Shown: piece after piece, positions 44,238 through 54,125 of the stretch
Numbering within the stretch: position 1 is the stretch's first letter
How the letters are laid out: each line of letters opens with the position of its first letter
Assembly: GCF_018035235.1 (NCBI RefSeq)
Contig: NZ_WPCV01000002.1
Span: forward strand, 1 to 64,000
Length of the DNA: 64,000 nucleotides
From: Citrobacter sp. On2M
Lineage (GTDB): Bacteria; Pseudomonadota; Gammaproteobacteria; Enterobacterales; Enterobacteriaceae
Direction: 5' to 3'
Made by a program: the position numbers and the translations under genes
Notes under the pieces: generated by a model
The model's database searches: none
What the model was told of the DNA's origin: nothing
What the model saw: only the letters and a program-made list of their open reading frames with translations

Positions 44238-45668
44238 ATGAGATCTCAATCCATTTTATCCCTCTGTCTCATGCTGGGTATCTTCAGTTCGGGACCGTTA
44301 AGTGCTGCATTACTGGATGCCCCCACGTTGAGTGGCGATGGATATGGAAAGTCAGTCAATGGCGCGGTTAGTGACAAGCTGTTTTACAGCATTGGTGGTG
44401 GTTCGGTGATTTCCACTCCCGGGACGATGTACGGAATGAAACGTATCGGGCTGGATGCCGGACTGAGCAGTGATTTGATGTGTGGCAACTTTGATATAAA
44501 GACTACTGTCGGAAACCAGCTTAATGGCATCACGAATGGTTTCAAAGATTTGATGGGGGATGTGATCACCGGTGCGACCGGGGCGGTCTCAAGTATGCCG
44601 GCGATGATCCTTCAGCGAGCAAATCCGGGTTTGTATGAAATGATCACCAACGGTGTACTTCAGGCAGGTCTGGCTTTTGATAAATCGAAACTGAATTGTG
44701 AAAGCATGGCCAACAAGCTGGCTGATTACACTTTGGGTGACAAGAGCAGCTGGACAGAATCAGCTGTGAGGGAAGAGTACAAGGAGGCGGTCAGTGCCAG
44801 TGGCGGGGATGCGCTCCGGGCAGAAGAGGCCAGAACCAAAGCTTCAGGTAAGGAGGGCGCTACCTGGGTAGGCGGGAAGAAAGCCGGAGGGAAAGGCCAG
44901 CCTGCCATTCAGCCAACGCGTGATCTGGCTAAAGCAGGATACAACATGATGAATAACCTGAGCGTTACCAGCAACAGCACGGTATCCGCCGGTAGTTGCA
45001 AGGGGTCAGCATGCCAGAAATTTAAAAACTCTGAAGAAGCTGCAGCTGCGGTCGTAAAAGTTCTGGGCGATCGGAGTATTCGCACCTGTAAAGATGCCAC
45101 AGAATGCGGAAGCGGCGGGATTGATAATGCCCAGGGAACGACAATTGCCGGTACCGGTTTTGCTCCCATGCTTGAGGATACAACCAAAGAGAATCTGGAA
45201 CAGCTGGTAAAGCTTGTAAATGGTACTGAGGCTCCGACTCAGGCCAATCTGGATAAAATTAAAAGCGGCAGTCTTAAGGTAACGCGTGGTGTCATCGATG
45301 CCCTGAAACGCGATCCTGATGCCGGTGCGTTGGTTCAGAGACTGGCTGGCGAACTGGCCATGTCCGACACGATTGAAACCGGTCTGGCGATGCGTCGCAT
45401 GTTAACGACTGGCCAGTCTGAACCCAATGCCGCTGATCAGCCTCAGGCAATGGCTGAAGCCGATCGCCGTATTGAAGCTCTCGATCGCGAGCTTAACTCT
45501 CTTAAGCTGGAGATGGAACTGCGTCGGGAAGTGGCAAAAAATACCGCGCTGGTTGTGGTTGCGCGCGAAGAAAATCGTTCGGTCACCAATCCTCAAAAAG
45601 AATCGCAGACAAATGCTGATACCCGGCTGAGTGAGCTTGAAACACGTAAACCAGGGGACAGCCAATGA
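44238..45668 (+). CDS. TIGR03755-family ICE protein (PFL_4711 type, TraH-like)
   Basis: This 476-residue secreted protein has a signal peptide, a Gly-rich N-terminal domain with LMCGNFDIKTTVGNQLNGIT, a middle part with Cys pairs (GSCKGSACQKF, RTCKDATECGSGG) and a long C-terminal coiled coil (RIEALDRELNSLKLEMELRR). It is expected to be part of the periplasmic mating-pair-formation apparatus, like TraH of F. The gene is whole, starts after TAAGTGGAG and overlaps the next start. Confidence 0.87.
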   Translation: MRSQSILSLCLMLGIFSSGPLSAALLDAPTLSGDGYGKSVNGAVSDKLFYSIGGGSVISTPGTMYGMKRIGLDAGLSSDLMCGNFDIKTTVGNQLNGITNGFKDLMGDVITGATGAVSSMPAMILQRANPGLYEMITNGVLQAGLAFDKSKLNCESMANKLADYTLGDKSSWTESAVREEYKEAVSASGGDALRAEEARTKASGKEGATWVGGKKAGGKGQPAIQPTRDLAKAGYNMMNNLSVTSNSTVSAGSCKGSACQKFKNSEEAAAAVVKVLGDRSIRTCKDATECGSGGIDNAQGTTIAGTGFAPMLEDTTKENLEQLVKLVNGTEAPTQANLDKIKSGSLKVTRGVIDALKRDPDAGALVQRLAGELAMSDTIETGLAMRRMLTTGQSEPNAADQPQAMAEADRRIEALDRELNSLKLEMELRREVAKNTALVVVAREENRSVTNPQKESQTNADTRLSELETRKPGDSQ

Positions 45669-45997
45669 AACTGAGGATCTTAATCAAAACATCTTCATTT
45701 CTGAGATTTATTCTGACGCTTATGTTCATGCTGGTTATGTTTACGTGCCTGTCCCTTGCACTGGCTGATTTAGGGTTTCGTTATCAGTCTGAAATAGCCC
45801 AGTTTCGGATCTGGATGAAGGAAACCTGGTTGTTGTGGCTTCTGTGGCGGCTGATGCTTTACAGCGTGACTGGTTGGGGGATATGGCGTTGTTATCACTC
45901 CCCTGGCTCTTCTCAGGCTCTGCGTCAGAGTCTTCTGCGGGTTGCTGTCGTTTCTGTTGGTTTTGTCGCGATTTGCGAATATTCAGTGTTGAGGTAG
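45665..45997 (+). CDS. Small three-helix membrane protein of the transfer block
   Basis: This 110-residue protein has three hydrophobic segments (FLRFILTLMFMLVMFTCLSL; LWLLWRLMLYSVTGWGIW; VAVVSVGFVAICEY). Such a gene stands between the PFL_4711-type and TraG-like genes in related ICEs. The function is unknown. It is coupled to the upstream gene by ATGA. Confidence 0.7.
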   Translation: MKLRILIKTSSFLRFILTLMFMLVMFTCLSLALADLGFRYQSEIAQFRIWMKETWLLWLLWRLMLYSVTGWGIWRCYHSPGSSQALRQSLLRVAVVSVGFVAICEYSVLR

Positions 45998-46000
45998 AAG

Positions 46001-47509
46001 ATGACGACATCGAGCTATCTTGAGTACATCCTGACGATTCTGGGCTGGGTTGTTAATAACGGTTTGTGGGATGTTCTGACAGGCACAGGACTTTTTGCAT
46101 TACCTCTGGGCTTTAAAATCATTGGTATCTGGATCAAAACACGGGAAGAAGGGGATGATGAGGGTAATAAAGGTATCCTGTCGGCCCGACGGATGGAGCA
46201 CGCTATTTACGGGGCATTTATTGTCATTATCGCCTGCTGTGTCCCCACTCAGACAGTGTCACTGACAACGCTGACGTTTGATACAACCCGTGCGAAACAG
46301 TGTGGTTTCTGGACACCGGTTAAGCCCGGGGATTCAGGCTACGGTAGTGTGGTTTCAACAATGAGTGGTATGACTGCATCGGCACCGGTGTGGTGGGCAT
46401 TTATGCATATGATTTCCAAAGGCGTCACTCAGGCGGCTGTGGCAAGTTTACCCTGCCGGCCAGACCTGCGGCAGGTGCGTTTTGACGTTCAGCATACGCA
46501 GATAACCAATCCTGCTCTGGCGCAAGAGTTGCAGGATTTTACCAGTGACTGTTATTCACAGGCTTTTGCGTTATGGAAACGGCAGGATGGGGGGAGAACA
46601 ACGGATATTGATGTACTCAGGGATATTGAATGGCTGGGGTCGAAATTATTCCTGAAGGATTTCTACCCGCAGCTGCAATCGAAGTTGCCCAGGCCAGCAT
46701 TCCCCTGGTCGCAAAGCCGCGATGACGGGTACGCAAATACCGGGCAGGGGGGGTATCCGACGTGTAGCGAGTGGTGGTCTCAGAACAAGACCGGCCTGAA
46801 ATCCCGTGTGCTGAATACGGTAAATACCACCACGATGACACGCATGGCGGCAGCATTTAAGGGAATGGTCAGCAAAGAGGAGTACACGGAAGCGTTAATT
46901 CGACGTCTGGTCAGTCCGACAAGTCTCTCTGTGTCACAGAATGGACGTACTTATGCTGGTTATGGCGGTAATGCCGATTTTACGTTAGATAATGCTGTAA
47001 ATCGCATGGCTTCGGTGCTGGGGACCAGTGTGGGTGCCCTTGGGGCGTTCCCCGCATTTGATGCCATGCGCCAGGCGTTACCGATGGTTCAGGCGCTCTT
47101 ATTGATGGCCATGTACGTACTAATCCCCCTTGTGCTGGTATTCGGGACGTATGAGTATAAGACAGTAGTCACTCTCACTTTTGTGACGCTTGGGATGCAT
47201 TTTCTTACGTTCTGGTGGGAGCTGGCGCGCTGGCTGGATAGCTGGCTTCTGGAGATCATGTATGGCTCCGACAGTCATAGCAGATGGAATGTGGCCGGTT
47301 TTCAGAATAGTGCAGATGACCTGATCATGAACTTTGTTATGGGTACGATGTTCCTGGTGTTGCCGGCAGTTTGGATGGGGGCGCTTTCCTGGGCTGGAGT
47401 GACGATTGGAGGTGTTATCAATGAAGCTTTGAAATCTGGTTCCCACGATTCTAAAGCTGCAGGTGGTAAAGCTGGAGGGGTAATAGAGAGAACTATTAGC
47501 AAAGGTTAG
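46001..47509 (+). CDS. TraG N-terminal-like conjugation protein
   Basis: This 502-residue inner membrane protein has an N-terminal helix cluster (GLWDVLTGTGLFALPLGFKI; AIYGAFIVIIACCVP), a periplasmic domain with Cys pairs (SLPCRPDLRQV, YPTCSEWWSQ), and C-terminal helices (VQALLLMAMYVLIPLVLVFG, MGTMFLVLPAVWMGAL). It corresponds to the TraG-like mating-pair stabilisation protein of SPI-7/PFGI-1 elements. It is intact and the last transfer gene in this block. Confidence 0.85.
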   Translation: MTTSSYLEYILTILGWVVNNGLWDVLTGTGLFALPLGFKIIGIWIKTREEGDDEGNKGILSARRMEHAIYGAFIVIIACCVPTQTVSLTTLTFDTTRAKQCGFWTPVKPGDSGYGSVVSTMSGMTASAPVWWAFMHMISKGVTQAAVASLPCRPDLRQVRFDVQHTQITNPALAQELQDFTSDCYSQAFALWKRQDGGRTTDIDVLRDIEWLGSKLFLKDFYPQLQSKLPRPAFPWSQSRDDGYANTGQGGYPTCSEWWSQNKTGLKSRVLNTVNTTTMTRMAAAFKGMVSKEEYTEALIRRLVSPTSLSVSQNGRTYAGYGGNADFTLDNAVNRMASVLGTSVGALGAFPAFDAMRQALPMVQALLLMAMYVLIPLVLVFGTYEYKTVVTLTFVTLGMHFLTFWWELARWLDSWLLEIMYGSDSHSRWNVAGFQNSADDLIMNFVMGTMFLVLPAVWMGALSWAGVTIGGVINEALKSGSHDSKAAGGKAGGVIERTISKG

Positions 47510-47516
47510 CTATTAT

Positions 47517-47550
47517 AAGGGCACTGGAGGAAAAAACGGTGCCTTTACTT
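47517..47550 (+). terminator. Terminator of the transfer operon
   Basis: AAGGGCAC and GTGCCTTT form an imperfect stem followed by a T-rich stretch, directly after the TraG-like gene. Confidence 0.6.
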
Positions 47551-47610
47551 TTACAAATTATGATCGTATCTAGCTACTCATTAAAAGTGAGTCGCCGCTC
47601 AAATACCCAG

Positions 47611-47973
47611 CTAATCATCTTCACGTTCATACATTTCTTTTTCCCAAGAAAATTGTTCATAGTTATTTTTTTCCCAAGAAAATTTTTCATAATTGGCTTT
47701 GTATGAAGGATCAGAATTTAGATTTCTTGATAACACTGGAGATAGCAGAATAAGCGCGAAAATAAACAGGCTTATACCCACGAAAAGCAGTGAGCCAAAA
47801 ATCACTGCAGCAAAAAGAATCCCAGTTAGGATAGTTACCGGGAGATGACCAGTCCAGGCGGGCAGCTTATGCTCTCTGGCTTTTTGAACACAGAAATGGT
47901 CGAGTGAAATCAGCTTTGACTTAGCCCTTTTATAAAGCCTTGCGGCCCGGGCACCGCGTGCTTGTGCGTTCAT
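47611..47973 (-). CDS. DUF3742-like membrane protein
   Basis: This 120-residue minus-strand protein has a basic N-terminus (MNAQARGARAARLYKRAKSK), two membrane helices (VTILTGILFAAVIFGSLLFV, ISLFIFALILL) and an acidic tail with two similar YE-x-FSWEK units. DUF3742 genes occupy this place, convergent with TraG, in related ICEs. The function is unknown. Confidence 0.65.
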   Translation of the reverse strand: MNAQARGARAARLYKRAKSKLISLDHFCVQKAREHKLPAWTGHLPVTILTGILFAAVIFGSLLFVGISLFIFALILLSPVLSRNLNSDPSYKANYEKFSWEKNNYEQFSWEKEMYEREDD

Positions 47974-48133
47974 CTGCTGTGCTCCTGAATGTGGGTATCT
48001 TCATAATCTCAGCATCTCAACTGGCGAAGAAAACATCAAGTTCATTGTGGCGATCAATGTGGGGTTATTGATTGGTTTAACATTTTGGGGATGAAAGCAC
48101 CGTTATGTACAGCGCCTTCATGTTCCCAACCCA

Positions 48134-48736
48134 TTATGTCTTTTCGATTGCCAGCTTAAGCCCAAGAGCAGCAAAAGAGGCAGAGAATGCCCGTCGCAGC
48201 CAGTTCATCGCCGTGGCGCTTTGCATCACTCTCTGACGACCTGTGGATGCTAATGCGACATACCCCATAAACACGGTAAAAGTCATTATGGTAAAGACCA
48301 TACCAAGCTCAACCAAAAGAGCAGGGCTGCTTCCGGCTGGCACGAATTGCGGAATAAATGCCATAAAGAATAAAGGAAGCTTGGGGTTCAGGATATTCAG
48401 CAAAATCCCCCTGCTAACCAGTCGCATTGATGTTACCGACGTTACAGGTCTTACGGACAGTCCTCCGCGGTCATTCAGTACCGCCCAGGCCATCCAGAGC
48501 AGATAGGCCACACCAGAAAATTTAATTGTCTGAAACAATACTGCACTGGTATGAAGAACGGCCGCCAAACCAGCCATAGCGACTATAAGATGAATGACGG
48601 TAGCAATTGTACATCCGACAGAAGCCCAAAATCCTGCCTTCCATCCACCGCCTAGTGTTGCCGACAGCGTATAAACCACGCCTATTCCCGGGGACAGGCA
48701 AATAATAAAAACAGTTATGAAATACTCAATGCTCAT
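48134..48736 (-). CDS. LysE/RhtB-family amino acid exporter
   Basis: This 200-residue six-helix transporter has the LysE family start SIEYFITVFIICLSPGIGVV, GCTIATVIHLIVAMAG, the motif LNILNPKLPLFFMAFIPQF and a C-terminal helix. It exports amino acids or analogues. The substrate cannot be read from the sequence. ATG 48736 was chosen because AAGGAG lies 7 bases upstream. It is cargo not typical of the ICE backbone. Confidence 0.85.
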   Translation of the reverse strand: MSIEYFITVFIICLSPGIGVVYTLSATLGGGWKAGFWASVGCTIATVIHLIVAMAGLAAVLHTSAVLFQTIKFSGVAYLLWMAWAVLNDRGGLSVRPVTSVTSMRLVSRGILLNILNPKLPLFFMAFIPQFVPAGSSPALLVELGMVFTIMTFTVFMGYVALASTGRQRVMQSATAMNWLRRAFSASFAALGLKLAIEKT

Positions 48737-48837
48737 GCACAACTCCTTTACATTAGTTTGTAACTCATACAGGCTGTGTTTACGGGCTATCGACTCGACA
48801 TGATTTCCATTCAGATGAAATAGTTTTATTACGTTGA

Positions 48838-49200
48838 TTATTTAATTTTTCTTTTTAAAGCCAAACGTTTATTTGTCAGCTCACGCATTTTACTCTCATA
48901 ATCCTGTGCAGTCATGCTTCCTTTCTTCGTCCGCAATAATCCTATTTCAAGGTCTATTGTCATAATTTGCTGATTTATCTTCTGTTTCTCTGCAACAGAG
49001 TTTATGATTTTTTCACTTACAGATTTCCGTGAATTTGAATCAGTATCATTACAATCTTTGTTTGTGGTGAGTTTAGAAAGCATATGTGTGTCTTTCGCCA
49101 CAGAGTTATCAATGAAGCAAGGAGTGGCTGCGACATAAGGAGCCAGAATGGAAAATATTAAAGCGGAGATGACTCTGAACCTGAGAATACTTCCAGACAT
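48838..49200 (-). CDS. Secreted hypothetical protein with coiled coil
   Basis: This 120-residue protein has a signal peptide (FRVISALIFSILAPYVAA), two cysteines, and a C-terminal coiled coil (INQQIMTIDLEIGLLRTKK). No family is recognised. The gene is AT-rich, a sign of foreign origin. Confidence 0.55.
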   Translation of the reverse strand: MSGSILRFRVISALIFSILAPYVAATPCFIDNSVAKDTHMLSKLTTNKDCNDTDSNSRKSVSEKIINSVAEKQKINQQIMTIDLEIGLLRTKKGSMTAQDYESKMRELTNKRLALKRKIK

Positions 49201-49486
49201 AACTAATCCTTAAGATTTTCTTATGCATATAGGAGTTATTACAATTTCAGACAGTAACGATAATACACTTGATAAAATTTATATTAAATTATCTCAAATG
49301 AACCTTTAGAAATATTAACCTATACTCTGGAAACTAAGGCTCCTGAACTTTACGTTTCCATTTTCGGGGGGCAGATCAAATATGAGTTAGAAAATTCATC
49401 TTAATATTGTCAGCAGAATAACACTTGGGTTAATAGATCACATAACAAATACTTTAACACTACCGGGCTTTGGCCTTCAGGTATTT

Positions 49487-50734
49487 ATGTCAGACGACGT
49501 CATTATGGAACGTAATCAAATACAGAAGATCAGAACCGGGGAGGATGTGCTGTCTGCGGTCACAAGCCGTGTGGAGTGGATATTTGATACCTTTTCTCAG
49601 GTTTGCCTGTCTTTTTCAGGTGGAAAAGACTCAACCGTTCTGTTTCATATCGCCGCCACAATAGCCCGCAGGAAACACCGGCGTTTCTCTGTCCTTTTCA
49701 TTGACTGGGAAGCCCAGTATCAGTGCACGATTGAGCATGTTCAGAAAATGAAGGAGCTCTACAGTGATGTGACGGAGACGTTTTTCTGGGTGGCTCTCCC
49801 GCTGACGACGGTAAATGGTGTTTCACAGTTTCAGCCGGAATGGGTCTGCTGGGAGCCCGATGTGGAATGGGTCCGTCAGCCACCGGAAGATGCCATTACT
49901 GATATGGCGTATTTTCCATTTTACCGTTATGCCATGACGTTTGAAGAGTTTGTCCCGGCATTTTCGACATGGTTTACGGGCAATCAGTGTGGAGTGGCCA
50001 TACTGACCGGCGTTCGTGCAGATGAATCCCTGAACCGGTTTATAGGCCTTACCAGCCAGCGAAAGCTTCGTTATGCCGATGACAAACCCTGGACCACCGC
50101 ATCTCCCGAGGGGTTCTATTACACGATGTGCCCTCTGTATGACTGGAAAGCCCGGGACATCTGGATTTACCACGCCCGCACGGGTGCCATTTACAACCCG
50201 TTGTATGACCTGATGTACAGAGCCGGTGTCCCCCTGCGGAATATGCGGGTCTGTGAGCCTTTTGGTCCCGAACAGCGCCGCGGTCTGTGGCTTTATCATG
50301 TACTGGAGCCCGAGACCTGGGCGCGAATGTGTGCCCGCGTATCCGGCGCGGCCAGCGGGGCCATTTATGCTAATGAAAGTGGGGCTTATTTTGCCCTGCG
50401 CAAACGTATCTCCAGACCAGCACATCATACCTGGCGAAGCTATGCCATGTTTCTTCTCGATGTCATGCCACAAAAAACAGCCGAGCATTACCGGAATAAG
50501 ATAGCGGTATACCTGCGCTGGTATCAGACGCACGGTTACCCGGAGGATATTCCGGATGAACAGGACAATGACCTGGGCAGCAGGGATATTCCCTCCTGGC
50601 GTCGGATATGCAAGACACTGATTAAAAATGATTTCTGGTGCCGGACATTATCTTTCAGCCCGAATAAGCCCCGGCATTACGAACGTTACCAGGAGCGTAT
50701 GAAACAGAGGAGGAAGGAATGGGGGATCTTGTAA
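49487..50734 (+). CDS. ibrA: IbrA-like PAPS reductase-family protein (DUF3440)
   Basis: This 415-residue protein has the PP-loop SGGKDST (residues 44-50), a middle part with GVRADESLNRF and MCPLYDWKARDIW, and the C-terminal DUF3440 block. It resembles IbrA, which with IbrB activates prophage-borne eib genes in E. coli, and is related to PAPS reductase-like enzymes such as DndC. It overlaps the ibrB start by 16 bases, as ibrAB genes do. Confidence 0.88.
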   Translation: MSDDVIMERNQIQKIRTGEDVLSAVTSRVEWIFDTFSQVCLSFSGGKDSTVLFHIAATIARRKHRRFSVLFIDWEAQYQCTIEHVQKMKELYSDVTETFFWVALPLTTVNGVSQFQPEWVCWEPDVEWVRQPPEDAITDMAYFPFYRYAMTFEEFVPAFSTWFTGNQCGVAILTGVRADESLNRFIGLTSQRKLRYADDKPWTTASPEGFYYTMCPLYDWKARDIWIYHARTGAIYNPLYDLMYRAGVPLRNMRVCEPFGPEQRRGLWLYHVLEPETWARMCARVSGAASGAIYANESGAYFALRKRISRPAHHTWRSYAMFLLDVMPQKTAEHYRNKIAVYLRWYQTHGYPEDIPDEQDNDLGSRDIPSWRRICKTLIKNDFWCRTLSFSPNKPRHYERYQERMKQRRKEWGIL

Positions 50735-51360
50735 CCAGGGAACAGGTGGCCAGTCTCATTACCCGGTATTTCACTCAGTCGATTTCAGATGACGAAAAAG
50801 TGGCAGCCCTTAATCATTTTCGCCAGACACTTCATGAACTCAGTCCCTTTTCCCGGGAGCCAGTGGACCTGGTGTTGTGGGTGAAAGCCAGCGAAGTGGT
50901 GGCCAACGATTACAACCCCAATGTTATGGCTGCCGGAGAGAAAAAACTGCTGCAGCGCTCACTGCAGGAGGACGGTTTTACCCAGCCAGTGGTGGTATCT
51001 GAAGAGAAAGGGCAGTATCTGGTTGTGGATGGTTTTCACCGGCAACTGCTGGGCAGACGCGAGTCAGGAGCAGGAAAACGCCTGAAAGGCTGGCTTCCAG
51101 TCACCTGCATCAATCCCGAACGAAAGGGGCAGGCGGAACGAATTGCCTCCACAATCAGGCATAACCGCGCCCGGGGAAAGCATCAGATAGCGTCGATGTC
51201 AGATATTGTCAGAGATCTGGCCCGTCTCGGATGGGCAGATGAACGTATTGGCCTGGAGCTGGGAATGGACAGGGACGAAGTTCTTCGTCTGAAACAGATA
51301 AGTGGACTGACTGAATTATTCGAAGAAGAAGATTTCAGCCCGGCATGGACGGTTCGCTAA
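50719..51360 (+). CDS. ibrB: IbrB-like ParB/Srx-fold protein
   Basis: This 213-residue protein has a ParB/sulfiredoxin-type core (DGFTQPVVVSEEKGQYLVVD, GFHRQLLGR), the conserved STIRHNRARGKH segment and a helix-turn-helix (LGWADERIGLELGMDRDEVL). It works with IbrA. ParB-fold proteins can bind DNA or hydrolyse nucleotides. An RBS GGAGGAAGG stands before GTG/ATG 50719 within the ibrA end. Confidence 0.88.
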   Translation: MGDLVTREQVASLITRYFTQSISDDEKVAALNHFRQTLHELSPFSREPVDLVLWVKASEVVANDYNPNVMAAGEKKLLQRSLQEDGFTQPVVVSEEKGQYLVVDGFHRQLLGRRESGAGKRLKGWLPVTCINPERKGQAERIASTIRHNRARGKHQIASMSDIVRDLARLGWADERIGLELGMDRDEVLRLKQISGLTELFEEEDFSPAWTVR

Positions 51361-51514
51361 ACTGGACAGCATCCTGGCGACAGTATAACTATTCCGGGCG
51401 GTGACATGTTATCCGGTAATTCTGTCATTATGGTTTAGCGCGTCCCCTGTCCCGCTCAGTTGCGCTATACCTGCTTCTCAAACAGGTTTGGCTGGCATCT
51501 TACTTGCCTTTACC

Positions 51515-52147
51515 TTAATGCGAGGCAGCCTTGAATTCATTGATGTCCATATATTTTGACACGGAGTGGGCTAACTGGATAGCAGAGTCAGCACCCATTT
51601 TTTTCATCATGTTATGGCGATGAATCTCAACAGTGCGCAAAGCAAGATGAAGTCGATCGGCAATGACTTTATTTGATAAACCTTCCAGTACCAGTAGCAG
51701 TATTTGTTTCTCTCTGTCAGTCAACTCCTCCCAGGCTTCCGTTAACCGCCGTCGACCAGCATGCCATTCATATTTTTTCTCACTGCTTGCTAAGGCCAGA
51801 TGTATGCCCCGCAACAGTTCATCTGTGTCCACGGGTTTTTCCATCAAATCAAAGGCACCATTTTTAAAAATATGTGCGGCTGTTGGTACGTCTGCATGCC
51901 CTGTAAGGAAAATAATGCTGAGTATATTTTCTTTGCATAACAAGTGCTCCTGAAGCTCAACGCCCGTCATTCCCGGCATACAGATATCCAGCAACACACA
52001 GCCAGGAAGAGTGCTGTCCGCCTGCTTCAAAAAAGATTCTGCTCCAGTGAAGCAGATTAACTGAATACCCGCAGCACCCAGCAGCCAGGTCAGTGACTCC
52101 CGGATGCCGGGATCATCATCGACAAGATAAACACGTTTCTGTCTCAT
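51515..52147 (-). CDS. TtrR-like response regulator (FixJ/LuxR type)
   Basis: This 211-residue protein has a receiver domain with the acidic pocket VDDDPG and phospho-acceptor D54 (VLLDICMPG), LTGHAD and EKPVD (lysine), then a LuxR-type helix-turn-helix (LTDREKQILLLVLEGLSNKV, LALRTVEIHRHNMMKKM). It is coupled to the sensor gene (ATGA overlap at 52144). It probably activates the divergent reductase operon at 54126. Confidence 0.87.
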   Translation of the reverse strand: MRQKRVYLVDDDPGIRESLTWLLGAAGIQLICFTGAESFLKQADSTLPGCVLLDICMPGMTGVELQEHLLCKENILSIIFLTGHADVPTAAHIFKNGAFDLMEKPVDTDELLRGIHLALASSEKKYEWHAGRRRLTEAWEELTDREKQILLLVLEGLSNKVIADRLHLALRTVEIHRHNMMKKMGADSAIQLAHSVSKYMDINEFKAASH

Positions 52148-53967
52148 GCTGTTACCCTCTTCATCAAGGGTAGCCTGATACAAATGCAGGCCCCTTCAGA
52201 TACTGATTCTGCCCAGATTCGCCCACTATGCGCTTCAATAATGCGTTTACAGATAGCCATACCCAATCCAAGTCCGTTGTCCTTACTGGTAACAAAGGGC
52301 ACAAACAAATGTTCGGCCTGTTCCTGAGTAAGCCCGACACCATTATCAAGAATTTTCAGCAATACACTGGAGTCAGACTCCGTAATCGTGAAAGTTATCT
52401 GTGGATAGGTGTCCGGAGAATTTTGTAGCTTAAGTGCATCAAGCCCATTACGAATAAGGTTAACAAGAACCTGCTGAATAAGAATTTCATCGGCAAAGAT
52501 AACAACCCTGGGAGATTCTGGTATGACGACAGTGATTTTCTCGCGTTGGATTTCACTGGAAAACAGGGCTAACGCATTTGAGATAACGTCATTCAGGCAG
52601 ATTGCTTCCTGCTTTTCGGGGTGATGTTTAATGAAAAATCTTAAGCGCTGAATAATGTTTTTGGCATTGGCGGTATGCCGGATTGCCTGCTGTAGTGCCT
52701 GATCCAGAGACTGGATATCCAGCGGTTGTTGTTGTAAACGCATTCTGCAGCCAACTACATAGTTATTTATCGCCATAAGTGGTTGATTTAGTTCATGAGC
52801 GAGACCGGCAGCCATTTCACCTGATAACAAAAAGCGCTGTGCGGAATAGAATTTTTCCTGTTGAACACGTATCCATTCGGCTGAAGCTTTGTTTAACTCC
52901 ATCATTTCTTCCAGTTTGCGTGTTCTTATTTTCACCAGGTAATTGACCCGCAGATGATAACCGATCAGAAGCAGGCCATATCCCAGTGCAATGAACAGCC
53001 ACCCCCTGTATTTTTGCCATAATATCTTTATATGGTCGCTATTGTTTGACAGTCCAATATCCTGCATGAGCGCTATGACACTTTTATCATTAACGGGCAC
53101 AGTCCACCCTTTATACTCACCTGTAACTGCAGGGGGATCCCCGGCCTTTATCGATAACAGGCTCATGGCTATTTCACTGGCCAGTTGCTCATGGACATGT
53201 TGCATTCTTGAAAATGTCCAGTGTGGGTATAGCGGTGTTGAACTCTGGCAAGGAAACATCGACTGTTTGTTTTGTTTAATGACTTTGAATTGTGTATTCC
53301 TGAAACGACCAGACTGTATAGCCTGCTCAAGTACACAGGTTGGTAGTACGGCAATATCCGCTTCATTATTTATCAACTGGGACAGCAGATTTTCCTGGGG
53401 TATTCCTGTAAATCTGAGGTGGGATAAATCTTTCACAGGGGTAATACCATCATTAACCCACTCGCGGGTTATGATCTGATATCCTCCAAATGCCTGGGGT
53501 GTAGTCGCAACAATACGTTTATCCTTTAGCTCACTCCAGTCCTTAATTTCAGGCATGTCGCTGCGGGCGATGACAGCTGACCCTATGGCATGCTGCGGAT
53601 CCCCTGTAACTGGATTTAAACTCAGCATTCTTACTGCATTATACTCGGTCTGATACTGCAGTAATTTGACACCATTGGTTATGGCAAAATCTATCGTTCC
53701 GTTTGCAACCAGTTGATCGATACTTTTTACATCCCCCATAACAAGTATGAATTGATATTGTGGGAAAGTATGATTTAAATAATCTATTGTAGGTTGCCAC
53801 CGTGAGACACCCTTATTTATATCGTCAAAAGATAATATTCCAACCCGGATGATATGTCTCTGTTGATAAGATTCAGCGTGCAGGACGGATGAGAATGATA
53901 AGATTATCATGAAAACTATGCTGTACAGGGTATGACAGTTACTAAATCTGCATCTCATATCAGCCAC
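52144..53967 (-). CDS. TtrS-like sensor histidine kinase with PhnD-type periplasmic domain
   Basis: This 607-residue protein has a signal or membrane helix (SIVFMIILSFSSVLHA) and a periplasmic binding domain of the PhnD/TtrS type (HIIRVGILSFDDINKGVSRW, IDFAITNGVKLLQYQ) with the two cysteines seen in TtrS (LPTCVLE, FPCQSSTPLYP). A membrane helix near 330-350, the H-box GLAHELNQPLMAINNY, and the ATPase motifs DNGVGL and GLGLGMAICKRIIEAH follow. TtrS senses tetrathionate. The close match in the Cys region suggests a related oxidised sulfur or organic acceptor, but the ligand is not known. Confidence 0.88.
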   Translation of the reverse strand: MADMRCRFSNCHTLYSIVFMIILSFSSVLHAESYQQRHIIRVGILSFDDINKGVSRWQPTIDYLNHTFPQYQFILVMGDVKSIDQLVANGTIDFAITNGVKLLQYQTEYNAVRMLSLNPVTGDPQHAIGSAVIARSDMPEIKDWSELKDKRIVATTPQAFGGYQIITREWVNDGITPVKDLSHLRFTGIPQENLLSQLINNEADIAVLPTCVLEQAIQSGRFRNTQFKVIKQNKQSMFPCQSSTPLYPHWTFSRMQHVHEQLASEIAMSLLSIKAGDPPAVTGEYKGWTVPVNDKSVIALMQDIGLSNNSDHIKILWQKYRGWLFIALGYGLLLIGYHLRVNYLVKIRTRKLEEMMELNKASAEWIRVQQEKFYSAQRFLLSGEMAAGLAHELNQPLMAINNYVVGCRMRLQQQPLDIQSLDQALQQAIRHTANAKNIIQRLRFFIKHHPEKQEAICLNDVISNALALFSSEIQREKITVVIPESPRVVIFADEILIQQVLVNLIRNGLDALKLQNSPDTYPQITFTITESDSSVLLKILDNGVGLTQEQAEHLFVPFVTSKDNGLGLGMAICKRIIEAHSGRIWAESVSEGACICIRLPLMKRVTA

Positions 53968-54018
53968 ACTTAACTGTTTGATGTAAGAATTAAACTACCT
54001 GTAATAGCCATGGCTATT

Positions 54019-54032
54019 TTGATATATATCAA
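54019..54032 (+). promoter_or_regulatory. FNR box upstream of the reductase operon
   Basis: TTGATATATATCAA equals the FNR consensus TTGAT-N4-ATCAA exactly. A possible -10 (CACTAT) at 54057 would place its centre near -41 to -43 from the start of transcription, the position for FNR activation. Expression under anaerobic conditions fits the respiratory genes downstream. Confidence 0.75.
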
Positions 54033-54125
54033 CGATTCAAAACTTATGCGGTAAACCACTATAGGGAGGCGTGAGAAGTTAATGCAGTGTGTCAGCACAT
54101 AAGCGAATTTCAGAAAGGTGTTGAT

